Positions 37,422 through 48,900 of a stretch of DNA of 64,000 nucleotides are shown here, in pieces (the stretch's first letter is position 1; each line of letters opens with the position of its first letter). The stretch is from Phalacrocorax aristotelis. Lineage: Eukaryota; Chordata; Aves; Suliformes; Phalacrocoracidae. The stretch is from assembly GCF_949628215.1 (NCBI RefSeq), contig NC_134283.1, positions 24,034,975 to 24,098,974 on the forward strand, given 5' to 3'. Position numbers and translations under genes: made by a program. Below the pieces are notes generated by a model. That model was not told the DNA's origin. It did no database searches and was given only the letters and a program-made list of their open reading frames with translations.

Positions 37422-37811
37422 TCACGTCCCCCTCCCCGCCACCGCAACCGCCACTCACCCGTCAAGTCCCCGTCGCCTCTCCTCAGCCCACCTCGTGTCA
37501 CCTGCCACGGCCCCGTCACCCAAACCCTTTCCATCCCCTGTCACCCAACCAAACTCCTCACGGCTTTGCCACACCCTGCCACACCCTGCCACTCTCATCA
37601 CCCCCTCACACCCTGTTTCAGACCCTGCCACCCCTGTCACCCCACCTTGGTCCTGTCCCAGTCTTGGTCAGTCCCCTGTTAGACCATCACCCCCATCATC
37701 ACCTGCCACAGCCCCTGTCACAGTTCCTTGTTACTCCCTGTCACCCCATCACCTCTTGTCACCCCCAAGGTGGGACCTTGGTTGGAGAAAAGGCTCCATG
37801 TTCCTCTGGAA

Positions 37812-38860
37812 GGATTTCATAGAACAATGAACTGGTCAAGGTGAGGCACCTCTGGAGGTCATCTGGTCCAGCCCTGCTGCTCCGGAAGGACTGCCCAGAG
37901 CCAGCTGCCCAGGACCATGTCCAGACAGTTTCTGAATACCTCCAAGGATGGAGACCCCACAGTCTCCCTGGGCAACCTGTACCAGTGCTTGGTCACCATC
38001 ACAGTGAAAAAGTGTCTCCTGGTGTTCAGAGGGAACCTGCTGGGTTTTAGTTTGTGCCCATTGCCTCTGGTCCTGGCACTGGGCACCACAAAGAGCCTGG
38101 CTCCCTCTTCTTTGCACCCTCCCTCCAGTCCGTCATTCATCTTCATGCCCCTTTGCTGGGGTCTCCCAGGTATGTCCCTGTCTCTCTTGTACTGAGGAGC
38201 CCAGCACTGGACACAGGACCCCAGGGGTGGCCCCCCCGTTGCTGAGCTGAGAGCAACGACCCCCTCCCTCCACCTCCTGGCAGTATTTTGCCTAATGCAG
38301 CACAGGATACCATCAGTCTTCTTTGCTGCTTATGTTTAGCTTGGTGTCCACCAAGACCCTCAGGTCCTTTTCAACCAAGCTGCTTCCCAGCTGGGTGACC
38401 CCCAGTGTATATTGGTGCCTGGGGTTATTCCTCCCTAGGGGCAGGGCTTTGCATGTTTCCTCATTCAGGAGAACTTCAGGAGGTTCCTGCCAGCCCATTT
38501 CTCCAGCCTGTCCTGGTCCCTCTGGATGGCAGCACGACCCTCTGGAGTATCAGCCACTCCTCCCAGTTTCGTGTCACCTGCAAACCTGCTGAGGATGTGC
38601 CCTGCCCCATCAGTCAGATCATTAATGAAGATGATTGGATTGGCAATGCAGAGCCCAGGAGACCATTTACCTTCTTTGAAGCAAGGCCACATTGCTGGCT
38701 GGTGTTCAGCTTGGTGTCCACTGGGACCCCCAGGTCCTTTTCAGCAAAGCTGCTTCCCAACAGGACTGGACCTAGTATTGACCCCCAGGGTGCACCGCTA
38801 GTGACTGGCCTTCAGCTAGACTTTGTGCCACTAACCACCACCCTCTGGGCTAGATTTCAA
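37812..38860 (-). mobile_element. CR1 LINE remnant, mosaic, truncated
   Basis: On the minus strand this encodes broken pieces of the CR1 ORF2 C-terminal half. FAGDTKLGG (the RT metal-site motif C region), VEKDLRVLVDTKLN and PVTSG-type motif B sequence are all recognisable but out of order and frame-shifted. The plus-strand text begins with the usual CR1 3'-end phrase around 'aggtcatctggtccagcc'. A stretch of about 62 bp at 38335-38396 is repeated with roughly 80 percent identity at 38703-38764, so the copy is a composite of two CR1 pieces or has been internally duplicated. It lies between CSNK2A2 and CCDC113 and is not expected to be active. Confidence 0.88.
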
Positions 38861-38864
38861 CCTG

Positions 38865-41800
38865 CCTCACGCCCCCACCTCCCAGTGCCTGGTGAGTCTC
38901 AGGAGCTGCCAACTCCAGCCCTTCCCCAGGCCCACACCAGCCAGGTGCAGCCAGGTCTCAGCACCAGCCACCAGCCCATGAGCAGAGCTCAGGACATGGG
39001 TTGCTTGGTCTTACTCTGGTGCTGCTCCTGGCTGATCTCCAAATGCCAGCTTAGGCTCAGCTGGAAATCAGACTTGGCTCTAGGCTGTTTCATGCTGGCT
39101 GCTGAGGAGCCTTTCCAGCCATCAGGTCACAGGGCCACCACTGTCCTTCCTTTTCTGTAGGCATGCACTTTCAAGTCAAAACCAAGGTGAGGTTGGAGCC
39201 TTCAAACTGCGTGTAGATTTTGCACTTCTTGGCATTACTATTAATGGGAAAAGCAGCACTTGGTAAGCAGAGGAGATAAGCCTTAGGCTGCTCTCCCTGA
39301 TGGACTTACATAGAGAGATGATCTTCTTTTCCTTTGGGTGCTAAGAAAGGGAAAGGATCCACAGGGTCCTTTATTCGCAGGGCTAAAGCTGATGCGAGTG
39401 CTGGGCTTTGAGGTTTTGAGGAAACCTAAGGAAAGTATCGCTGGAAAGATAAGCACATGGAGTCAACTGTGCGCTGCAAACCCCAGTGAGCTTCCCAGAG
39501 GCCTGAGACTGAATGATGAGAAAACCCAACAAGACTTTATAATTTTATACTTTGGGTCCTGACTGAATGCAGTCCAGGCAAGACTTTCACAGGATCTTTG
39601 GAAAACAAGGAGGATGTGTTCAAAATGCTCACTCTGCCAGGGCACTTGGCACTGTAGAGAAAAGGCAAGCTCAACACCCACACCTGCTAAACCTGTCTTA
39701 GCAAAGCGAGATGAAAATCAGCTGTCCTTAGGGAAGTCTGCTGTGTCCAGAGTCCAGCTCATCAGCCTCTTCCTATCAGGACCACAGAGCAAAAATGAGT
39801 GTCATCTCCTAGGACCTGGAGGAGATGCAGAAATGCATAAGCAAAGCAGTCAGCCCTTGCATAAACTAGAATTTATGACAGTGTACGCAAAGGCATAGAG
39901 TCAGCAGTTTAAAGTGGTGCCATGATGCCGGTATGTGTGTATGGCTTTTTCACAGTGTGAGAGGGCTAGAGCTGCATTGCTACACAGCTGAGACACTCAC
40001 CTCTCCCAGTAAATTTGGCATGGGACCAGGGTAAAATCTTGCATTAAAAGGGAGATTTACATTCCACAGGATGCTGCTCGTAGGGCATAGGTGTTCAAAC
40101 GTTGAGTTGGCTAAAATTATTCTGAAGGATTATTTTCTCAGTGGAGCATGCCAGGTTGTCAGCAGTTTCATCACCGGCGACATCTTCCTTGGCGCTTTCC
40201 AGCAGGACACAGGCAGGCTACCAAACCTGCTTGCCAGGCTGAGTTCTGGCAGGAAAGCCAGCCAGTGTGCTGCTAGTTCCTCCAGCTGCCTGTTGGTTTC
40301 TGATGCTGCCTGGTGCTTCCTACAACAAAAAGCCCTGTTTATGTTTACGGGGAAGTTTGCCAAGCCTTACCTACTTTCTCTGAAATGTTAGTGAGCTGGT
40401 TTTATTATTATTATTACTACTATTTTCAAACCTGGCCTGAAAGGTCCAGCTGTTTCCCAGAGCTAAGTCAGGGAAAATATGTTTTTGGCCATTAAAAACA
40501 CCTGAAGATCTTGTCCTGAATGTACTTCAGAGCTCTGGAGCCTGGTGTTTGACAAGGGACAAATCTTCTGGCAGAGATGTGCTGAGTCTCCTCCTGACCT
40601 CTGAAAAGCTTTGTGCAGCTGGACAGAGCTATAAACTTCTAAAAATTTGCACCCCATGTTCCTGCAGCTGCAAAACCTGCGGCACAACCTTGCTGGACCC
40701 TCCGGAGATGCCATCCCTGCCTGCCATCCCATCATGGCTCCCCTGGGTCACTCAGCTGCCTCTCCCCATCCTACTGAATGATGAAAGACTGGCTGTCTCA
40801 GGTTGGAGCATCACAAAATGTGGGCCAGTGCAGGGACCAGCAGTCTGGTGTTATCTCTGCTGTCTTAATCAGCCAGCTCACACAAGCACTGCTTTTAACA
40901 CAGGTTTTAATTCATGACCCTATGCTAAGCTTTTTCATGGGATTGCTATCCCACCCAGCATACAAAGAGGTCCTCCCGGATGAGTCACATATGTGCTGTC
41001 CCCTCCTCCTCATCTCAAAATGCTTGATATCTGGCACCAAGTTCTGGATGTGATGAAGATCCTGCAACAAGGGGTGTTCATCCCTGCACCTGACGAGGCC
41101 AGGAAGCGTGGTTCCTCCAGTGGATTGGATGAGGTTATGACTCAGAATACATTTTGAAGATGAGTTTTGACATGTTCTGGCCAGAAATAGAACTGGCATT
41201 GCCAGGGCATTGATTTTTCTCCTGTTCATATAAATAGGTTGACTTGCATCCCTCATCCCAGAAAAGCTGTGGAGATGCATCATCGGCCACATCATCAATT
41301 TCCGGGGGAGAGATGCATGTTTAAACAGACCGGCCAGCCACTGCTGTTGGTCCTGAACATCCAGCACACAAAAGTCAGAGCACATTGCTGTGCCATGGTC
41401 TGAATCCAGCAAAGGGACACTTAGAAACAATGTTCCACACCCTCACAAATCTCCTAAAATGAGGCATGCCTGTGGGGGCAGCTGCCTTCAGGACTGGTGC
41501 TACCATTCCCCCCGTTTTTACAGCCAGACCATGAAAAGCAGAGCCTGTAGGAGGAAGATTGCAGTGTCACAGGCAGGGAAACCCTTGCTGTGGTGCTGGT
41601 ACACACCGAACGTGAGCTGGGGTCCAGCATTTGCCTGCACCCCTCTGGAGGCTCATGTCTGGCGAGGAGGAGCCAGGAGGCAGCACCGAACCCAAAGCTT
41701 CTGGGAGTAGGTACCACAGCAGTGGGAGTGATGCGGCCCCCAGGACACCCCCGGGGGAGTTGTCCCTACAGCTTCACACCTCTCTGTATCACTCTGGCCA

Positions 41801-42000
41801 GTGCCCCACGGATGTGTTTGCACCACAGACGCCTCGCTGAGGGCTCAGGGACCCCCACTCTGAGCTGCAGCCCCTGAGACAGGGTCTGGCTGTGTCATGG
41901 GGGGGGGGGCTGCCTCCTCCCACACCCTTCCAGCAGCACTGTTCCCCTACCCTGGAAGCCTGCAGGGTCCCCCAGGGACCCCCACATGGGTGAGGAAGCA
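38865..42000. other. Intergenic sequence between CSNK2A2 and CCDC113
   Basis: No coding exon or RNA gene was recognised. It contains a (TTA)n microsatellite at about 40401-40423. Open frames up to 251 codons occur but match nothing I know and lack supporting signals. Confidence 0.6.
40401..40423 (+). repeat. (TTA)n microsatellite
   Basis: A short run of ATT/TTA trinucleotides drifts into ACT units at its end. Confidence 0.75.
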
Positions 42001-42029
42001 GGGCCCGAGTTGCGTGTCTGAGACCATAT

Positions 42030-42120
42030 GTCAGTGTGTGTGTGCGTGCATGTGCGTATGTATGTATGTGTGTGTGTGTGTATATGATGAGACCATGTGT
42101 GTGTGTCCATGTGTCGTTGT
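42030..42120 (+). repeat. TG / TATG microsatellite
   Basis: Alternating TG with ATGT units extends over about 90 bp (GTGTGTGTGCGTGCATG, then TATGTATG, then a TG run). It is purine-pyrimidine alternating and so prone to Z-DNA and slippage. Confidence 0.85.
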
Positions 42121-42560
42121 GTCCCCCCATGCCTCCTGTCCCTGTGTGCCCACATGTCCCGTGTCCCTTCATTCTCCGTCCCCCCATGACCTGTGCCCCA
42201 TGCCCAATGTCAAACTGTGTCCCCATGCCCTGTTTCCCCCCATACCTCCTGTTCCCGTGCCTCCATGTCCCCGTGACTCCGTCCCTGTGCCCATGTTCCC
42301 CCATGCCCGCTGTCCCTGTGTGATCCCATACCCATGTCCCACATCCCGTGTGGGCCTGCATCCCATGTCCCCCCCGGTTACCCCTGGGCCTGTGTCCCCC
42401 CATGTCCCATGTCCTTATGTCCCGTGGCCACCCGTGTCCACGTGTTGCCCCTGTACCCTGCGCCCTCCTCCCGTGTCCCCCCGTCCTCCTCCCGTGTCCC
42501 TCCGTGTGTCCCTGCGTTCCCACGTCCCCCGAGTCCCTCCGTAACCCTCCGTCTCCCGCG
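42120..42560 (+). repeat. Degenerate C-rich minisatellite-like zone
   Basis: Words of the form TGTCCCCCATG, CCGTGTCCC and CATGTCCC recur irregularly over more than 400 bp, with almost no runs of G on the plus strand. It grades into the regular 12-bp array that follows. It seems to be an old, diverged tandem array rather than unique sequence. Confidence 0.65.
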
Positions 42561-42584
42561 TCCCCCTCCCGTCGCCCCGCCCCT

Positions 42585-42838
42585 CCCGTCGCCCCTCCCG
42601 TCGCCCCTCCCGTCGCCCCTCCCGTCGCCCCTCCCGTCGCCCCTCCCGTCGCCCCTCCCGTCGCCCCTCCCGTCGCCCCTCCCGTCGCCCCTCCCTCCGC
42701 CCCTCCCTCCGCCCCTCCCTCCGCCCCTCCCTCCGCCCCTCCCTCCGCCCCTCCCTCCGCCCCTCCCTCCGCCCCTCCCTCCGCCCCTCCCTCCGCCCCT
42801 CCCTCCGCCCCTCCCTCCGCCCCTCCCTCCGCCCCGCC
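42585..42838 (+). repeat. 12-bp minisatellite with two unit types
   Basis: This is a near-perfect tandem array of 12-mers: about nine units of CGCCCCTCCCGT followed by twelve units of CGCCCCTCCCTC. The switch from one type to the other happens once, near 42691. It ends about 40 bp before the CCDC113 ATG and so lies in that gene's promoter or 5' UTR. The units contain CCCCTCCC, a KLF/MAZ-type GC motif. The minus strand is G-rich and could form quadruplexes. Confidence 0.9.
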
Positions 42839-42860
42839 GGCAGTGCGCGCTGCCGCCGCC

Positions 42861-42873
42861 GTTGCCAGGAGAC
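42861..42873 (+). promoter_or_regulatory. RFX X-box-like motif, CCDC113 promoter
   Basis: GTTGCC-A-GGAGAC matches the left half of the RFX X-box perfectly and the right half (RGYAAC) with two mismatches. It lies 5 bp before the CCDC113 ATG. X-boxes mark ciliary genes, so the motif fits the gene, but occupancy is inferred. Confidence 0.5.
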
Positions 42874-42877
42874 GGCG

Positions 42878-42942
42878 ATGGCGGAGCCGGGCCTGGCGGT
42901 GCTGCCGCTGCCTCAGCTCCGGGCGCGGCTGCGGGAGGCTCG
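42878..42942 (+). CDS. CCDC113: CCDC113 coding exon 1
   Basis: The ATG is at 42878, in GGCGATGG. The exon encodes [21 protein letters not shown] plus two bases of Arg22. The donor is CG|GTACCG, a weak consensus, but only this site joins in frame to exon 2 and restores the aligned Leu/Arg-rich region seen in other species. Confidence 0.8.
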
Positions 42943-45900
42943 GTACCGGCGGCTGGGCGGGGACGGGGGTCCTCGGGCTGCGGGGCCCTGCTGGGACCGG
43001 CAGGAGCCGGGCTGGGCCTGGGGCGCGCTGGGCGTCAACCCCCGACAGGGCCGCGGGCCAGGCCGGGTCGGGCAGGGCAGGGCCAGGCCGGGCAGGGTGC
43101 CCCGCTGGCCCCGTGCTGGGCACCATCTCCGGAGGCCCTGGTGGTCCAGCTGGGCCACGGGTGCCACCTCACCGGGGTCAGGGTCTGGAGCCAGGCTGCC
43201 CGCTTTCCTGCCCCAGACCTCTGACTCTGCTGGCTGCTTCAGGTCCTCGAAGGAGCGGGTCTGGCCAAGCCCCTGTGCCCTGGCTGGGGTGACCTTGGCT
43301 CCTGCCAGCCCTTTCGGGTTGGCCGCTGTGCCCTGCAGTTGCCTGTTTTGGCTCAGGCACTCCCCAACGTGGTGTTTAGCTCAGCCCAGAGCTCAGCCTG
43401 ACCCCCTCCTCCTCACAGTGATGCCAATGCCCTGCTCCAAATTGAGGTGGAAATGTTTGAGAAGTGGTACCGTAAGATGGAGCCGTGCAGCCTGTCTCTC
43501 CAGCTGCTCTCTGAGACGCATGACGCCCCACTGGTGCTGACGCAGGTACTGCTCCAGAGCCAGGGCAGCAGCTGTGCAGCTACCAGGTACTGGGTTTTCA
43601 GGTCTGGCTGCTGCCTTATGGCACAGAGCCATGACCCTTCCTCCCTCTGCAGTCACCCTGACCTCCCATCTCAGCACTCAACTGACAGGAGGTCAGTAGG
43701 CAAACTCCCCATTTTGAAATGTGGTGAAGAAAGTCCCACAACAACCCTCTGCACTTGGACTTCACAGTGATGAGCCCTTAACCTAGACACCTGACTGCAA
43801 AAAGGTGCTGCTGGTTTTGTAGGTGTAAGAATTTGGGCTGCGTTGCCGTTCCTGCACTCAGTATAAAGGCCAGGCTACCTTCTCCTTTTTCCTCCTCCAG
43901 CTGATGCTCTCTGCTCCCTGCATGACAGCGCTGTGTCCTCCCAAAAAGCAAGTGGCGGGAGAACTGGTATGAGGTAACCCCTGTGCAGCATAATTTGAAG
44001 TAGAAGTTAAACAAATAGGGAGGCTGGTGCCAAGAAATGAGGAGACCTGCCTAAGGCTGTGCCAGGTCTGTGATGGGATGCTTTGCTCATCTTTTCTCTC
44101 CTGGGGAAGTTCACGTGGGCTCAGACCTGTGTGCATCCATGCTTAGGTATCTCCTCTGAGTGCACGTTGCTCTCTTCCTTCTTGATGGAGCCATGAACAG
44201 GTTTTTGGGAGCAGATTTTTAGCTCCTGGTCTGAACATTGCCTTTTCACCAGAGACAGAGTGAAGAGAAGCTCTAGACCCTTTGTGATGGAGCTCCTTTC
44301 AGCCAGCATCCTACACTGGGTTGTAGTGCCTGCCTGCGTCCAAAGTAGCCACTTTCTGGTTAGTCCCAAACTGAGCCCTTAGAAACTTGCCTTTGGCCAG
44401 GTGGGCGCTTGCTCTCTGCAAAGCAGTGCCTGCCTTGCTGTTGTCCCTGCGGCACTGAGAATTGCTTCTGAGTGGCGTCAGTTCTTCGGAGAGCATACTC
44501 CAGCCTGCCCGTGCTGCAGTAAGCTCAGCTCTTCAGGGCATCTGACCCAGGCAGTGGTAGATCACACCTGTCCTACACAACAATTAGCATCTTTGCTCCG
44601 AAGAGGTGGTTTACCTGCCCACATGAAGCTGTCACATTGGCTTTAACCTCTAGCCCTGGATTTGCCTGTTGAACTGAACTGAAAGTGCTTGCATAGGAGG
44701 GTTTTGTGGGTGGATGAGAGGACAGATGGGGTCAGCCCAGGTGTGGTCCTGAGCTACCTCTGGTCTGGAGAGGCCTCCTTGTCCTTGCTGTAAGCTGGAA
44801 TCCTGCTAATGTGACCACTGAGATTTTCTTTTCGAATACAGGAAAATGCAGCAACAGTTGGCCGGTGCTGGCTTTCTAATGGCACCTGCATTGTTCCTTG
44901 GTTGTTGCAGATGCGTGGCAGGTACAAATCCAAGTTGCATGGTGCGACGGACTATTTTGTAGGCCTGATAGTGGAGCAGAAATGTGAGCTAGCTGAGCGG
45001 GAGCTGACTGAGATGAAGAATGAGATTCAGAGAATGAAGGAGGACTCAAAGCAGACTTTGCAGAACCTTGAGGTATGGCTCTCCAGGACCCTTACGATCA
45101 CCAAGTTGTCAATCAGTCTTGTTACTTTTTGCACCTCTTTCAATGTGCCATCCTTCAGGCAATGAAACAGACTTGCTCGGTGAGGGCTGTTCATAGCAGA
45201 GCATTGCTGTGGGTGGTCCTGAGTTGAAAGTAGGACCTTGAACTGTCCTTTCACCTCATTCCTTTCTTGAAGGCAAGTATACTGACAGAGGTCAGAGGTG
45301 CCCAGTCTCTAAAGATTGATATTATTAGGGCAGGAACTAATAATAATACAGATGAGAGGAAGTTTTTTATGTAGAGAAGCTGAGATCTGCTGTATGAGAT
45401 GAAGTCAACACTTGAAAGAAAAATCTCCTTTTTGTTAGCTTCTTGAATGTGCGCCCTTTGTGCCAGCCATATTTTTCATTCTTGCAGCACCCAGAAACTT
45501 TCTGATTGGCTGGGCTCTATGCAATCCTCTCTGGGGTCTGCCTTTTCACTGTCTTTGGGATTTCTTCAGAGCATGCTCCAAGCCTCTGAGACTGCTTTCC
45601 TACTGCAGATTGTTGTGGCTCTATGACCATCTTTGCCTGCCCTGTGCTGGCTGCCAAGACCTCCTCCTATCCAAAATGCTCAGGAGCTTTTGGAGGAGGA
45701 GAGACCTCTGCATTTGGTTTAGACCACTGTTGCTGCTTTGCAGTGGCCAGAAGAGGAGAAGCAGGCAGCCTGTTCCTCTGGTGTGGCCGCAGGACATATG
45801 CAGTAAACAAGGGATGGTAATTTTTTGACTTGTGTTGGCTTAGTCAGACTGGCAATGTTTGTAGGTCAGGATGGAGTGACAGATGTTGGAGTTCAGGCAC

Positions 45901-48900
45901 ATGAGATATTTTTTTTCTTGTTCTTTTTGAGTCAATGAAGTAGCAGTGCTGTGTGAGCCTGTGCCATGTGCCCCAAGCTGCACAGGGTGAAACTCAGTGA
46001 TCCCACAGGAGAAATGCTAGTAACACCAGCAGAGAGCACGCCTGGTGCTTTCCAGTGTTTCTGTTCCCAAAGCTGTTTGAATAAGGGAAGTTAACACGTA
46101 TTAACTGTTATGTGGCTTTATTTCTACAGGCAGTCATAGAAGAAGCAGATGTTTGGTGGGCTGATATTAAGAAAGCCATCAGTGACTTTGAGAAAGACAT
46201 CATCAGCACCACCTCCAGCAAGAAAGGGAGTATCATAGCTTCTGAGAAGCTGCTGAGATACATGGAGAAGAAGAACCGCCAGAGGGTCAGTGCATCAAGG
46301 CAAATTTTGAGGCCAGTCTGTCCTCTGACAAGTATGTTGGTTAGGGAAAAATCCTATTTCCCACGTTTTTAGGCTGTCTTAGCAAGTCTCTTTGGATAGC
46401 CCTTGTCGCACTTGTCAGTGGGTGACAAGCTGAGGTGCTCCTCAGGCTGCTGAGCTACAGCACAGCTGTGAGCACAGATGATGCGGGACTCTTAGCAGAG
46501 CCTGGGGAAGTGCACAGCCATGCCCCAATGTTCGGGGCAGGGTGATGCTGAGCAGCATTTTTCACTGGGCTCCTTTCAAAGCCAGAAGTGAAGGCTGCAG
46601 TGCGGATAAGATGAACCGGAAACGCACCATAAGGAGTGGGGTCTGGGTGTTCTTTCTCTTCTGCTGTTCCACTATAATCTGCTTTTTTTCTTTAGGATCT
46701 GCTGAGAGAGAAGTTGTGCTTAAAAAATTATTTGCTCAAGTGTTACAAGAAGAAGCTGCAGCAGCAGCTCAGGCAGGTGCGTGCACCAGTTGAGGAGAAG
46801 CAGGGACTAGATGTCCCCTTGAAGAATGAAAGGAGTACAGCCCAGCGCAGATGCAGGGCCCACTCTGTGTAGGGATGCATGGTCCTCCTCCCCCTCCCCT
46901 TCCCCTTTGCTCCTGGCCTTGCTGCCTTTGTCAAAGGGCATTGTCACTGCCCAGGTTCAGACCTGGCACATGTCTGCATGCATGGGATGAGACCAGAAGT
47001 CTCACAGAGTGGAAGCTGGCACATCTGTTTGTGCCCTTTGTGCCCTGGAAAAGATGTATGGTGGTTCAGAGCAGTTTGCTGGGGACTGGCTGTTGCTGGC
47101 ATGGCAGGACCCTCGCCAGAGGGGACCTGTCTGCACTGCACGGACCCTTTAAGCTAGGACACAGAGCACAGACTTAGTGGCATGCTGTGTCTTGCGTTTC
47201 TCCCCAAGCCCCAGGTTTGCAGCCAGGCTGAAGACCGTGTTCTTTAGGTCTGCTTTCCCCACAGAGCAAAGCTCTCTTACTTGGGATGCAGCTTTGATCA
47301 GCAACCTACAGCTCTGCTTCCTTGGGGTTTGCAGAAGGAGCAGATCGGAGAGACGCTCCATGAGGTCCGTTTGCAGCAGATGCAGGTTAGAAATGCCCAG
47401 TACCAGGAGAAGATTGCTGAGAAGAACGAGGAGCTGCTGCAGCTAAAAATTACCTCAGGGAAGACTATCCAAGTCCTCAACTTCTATAGAGTGAGTGAAC
47501 CTCCCAGCACCTTTGTTCTGCCTTTCTTCTGTTTCAGAGGGTCGCACATGAGCTCTTGCATCTTTCCCTTTCTCAGTCAGAGGATGCCGAACACCTCTGT
47601 GCCTTCCCACTGACTTAGCAGTTTGGTCGGGAGGTTTGCCCCACACACCAAGAGCAGCGATGCTCTCATTTGTGTTTGGCTGCAGCCTGATGATGGAGTT
47701 CACACTTTGCAGCATGGTAATTTTACAGCCCAGGGGAAGATTCCAGTACGAAAGAGCTTTTGTGCTGACTTGCACAGGAAAACACATTTTTTACATAACC
47801 TGTGACATTTGAAAATATGTCATGAGCTGCAGCTGTCACTCCAAGTCTCTGCCCATGTCAGTCTGGGTCAGTCCTAAACCTGAGCTGCTGTGCCATGGGC
47901 TGTGCTACAGTGTGACCCAGAGGATGTAACGAAGCAGTAGCTGCATGCCCAGTGCATGATGCTGCATTCTACAAGGGATGAGTGGTGCCACAGAGCTCCC
48001 TTGGGAACAGACCTCCCGCACCACCACCTGAGACCAAGCTGGAGGAGTAGAGGGGTAGCTTTGAAGGTGGCTGGGAGCTGCTCTTGTGCCCGCTAATGCT
48101 GTCCTGCTCTCATTTTCCAGAGGAAGCTGCAGGACGCCATGGAAACATCCACGTCTTTGATGAAAGACATCTCCCAGAGGAAGGAGCTGCTGGAGAAAAT
48201 GGAAAGAGAAGCTGCTCTGGTGGAGGAGGTAAGAGAGAGACTGAGAGACCCTGAGACTTCACTTGGTACACAAGTACCTCTTCAGGTACTTTTTGTGGTA
48301 TGTTGGATACAGATGCCCATTTGAGGCCCAGCAATGTGCCTTTCCGGGTCTGAACAAGATCTGGGATTTCTCCAGTGCCAGTGAACATGGGCAGGTGTGC
48401 AGAACAGGCCATACTGTGGATTTTGGCCCTGGCTCCACAAGGACCTGCCACTGGCTTCCTGAAATGCTGTTTCCTTCAACTTTTAATCAGCAATGTCCTC
48501 CTCAGGGAGAAGTGTTACCACTGTCATACCAGTCTGGGGTATGTCCCCCTCCGCCAGCTTTGGGAAGCACGTTGAAGGGGCTCCCTAACAGTGCTTCCTG
48601 GCAGGGGTGGAGGGACCAGTGGATGCATACCACTGCTCCCCTGCAGTGCTGGGGGTTTAATTTATCCTGCCTGCCTGCTTCCCTGGGGGACTGGCCACCA
48701 GCTGGCAGAGGGACATTTCCCTGGGATCTCCTGGCCCTCTGTCCCTATTCCTCTGGCAGCAACGAGCTGAAGCTGAGAGTGTGAATCGGCAGCTGCAGAA
48801 GCAGCTGTCAGACTACAGCATCCCCCCTGTGCTGAGTTATGTGCAGAAGAAGACAGCTGTTACTGACCTCGAAAACAGACTCAAGGCTTGGGAGAGGAAG

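Noticed and set aside
41789-43126. 445-codon minus-strand open frame rich in GGAEGG/GGATGG repeats
   Set aside because: It is created by the 12-bp minisatellite read on the other strand and runs antisense through CCDC113 exon 1. No domain, splice support or conserved match is visible.
42334-43292. Long plus-strand frames encoding (VAPP)n and (SAPP)n
   Set aside because: These are the same minisatellite in other frames. The real CCDC113 frame begins at 42878 and leaves these frames at its exon 1 donor.
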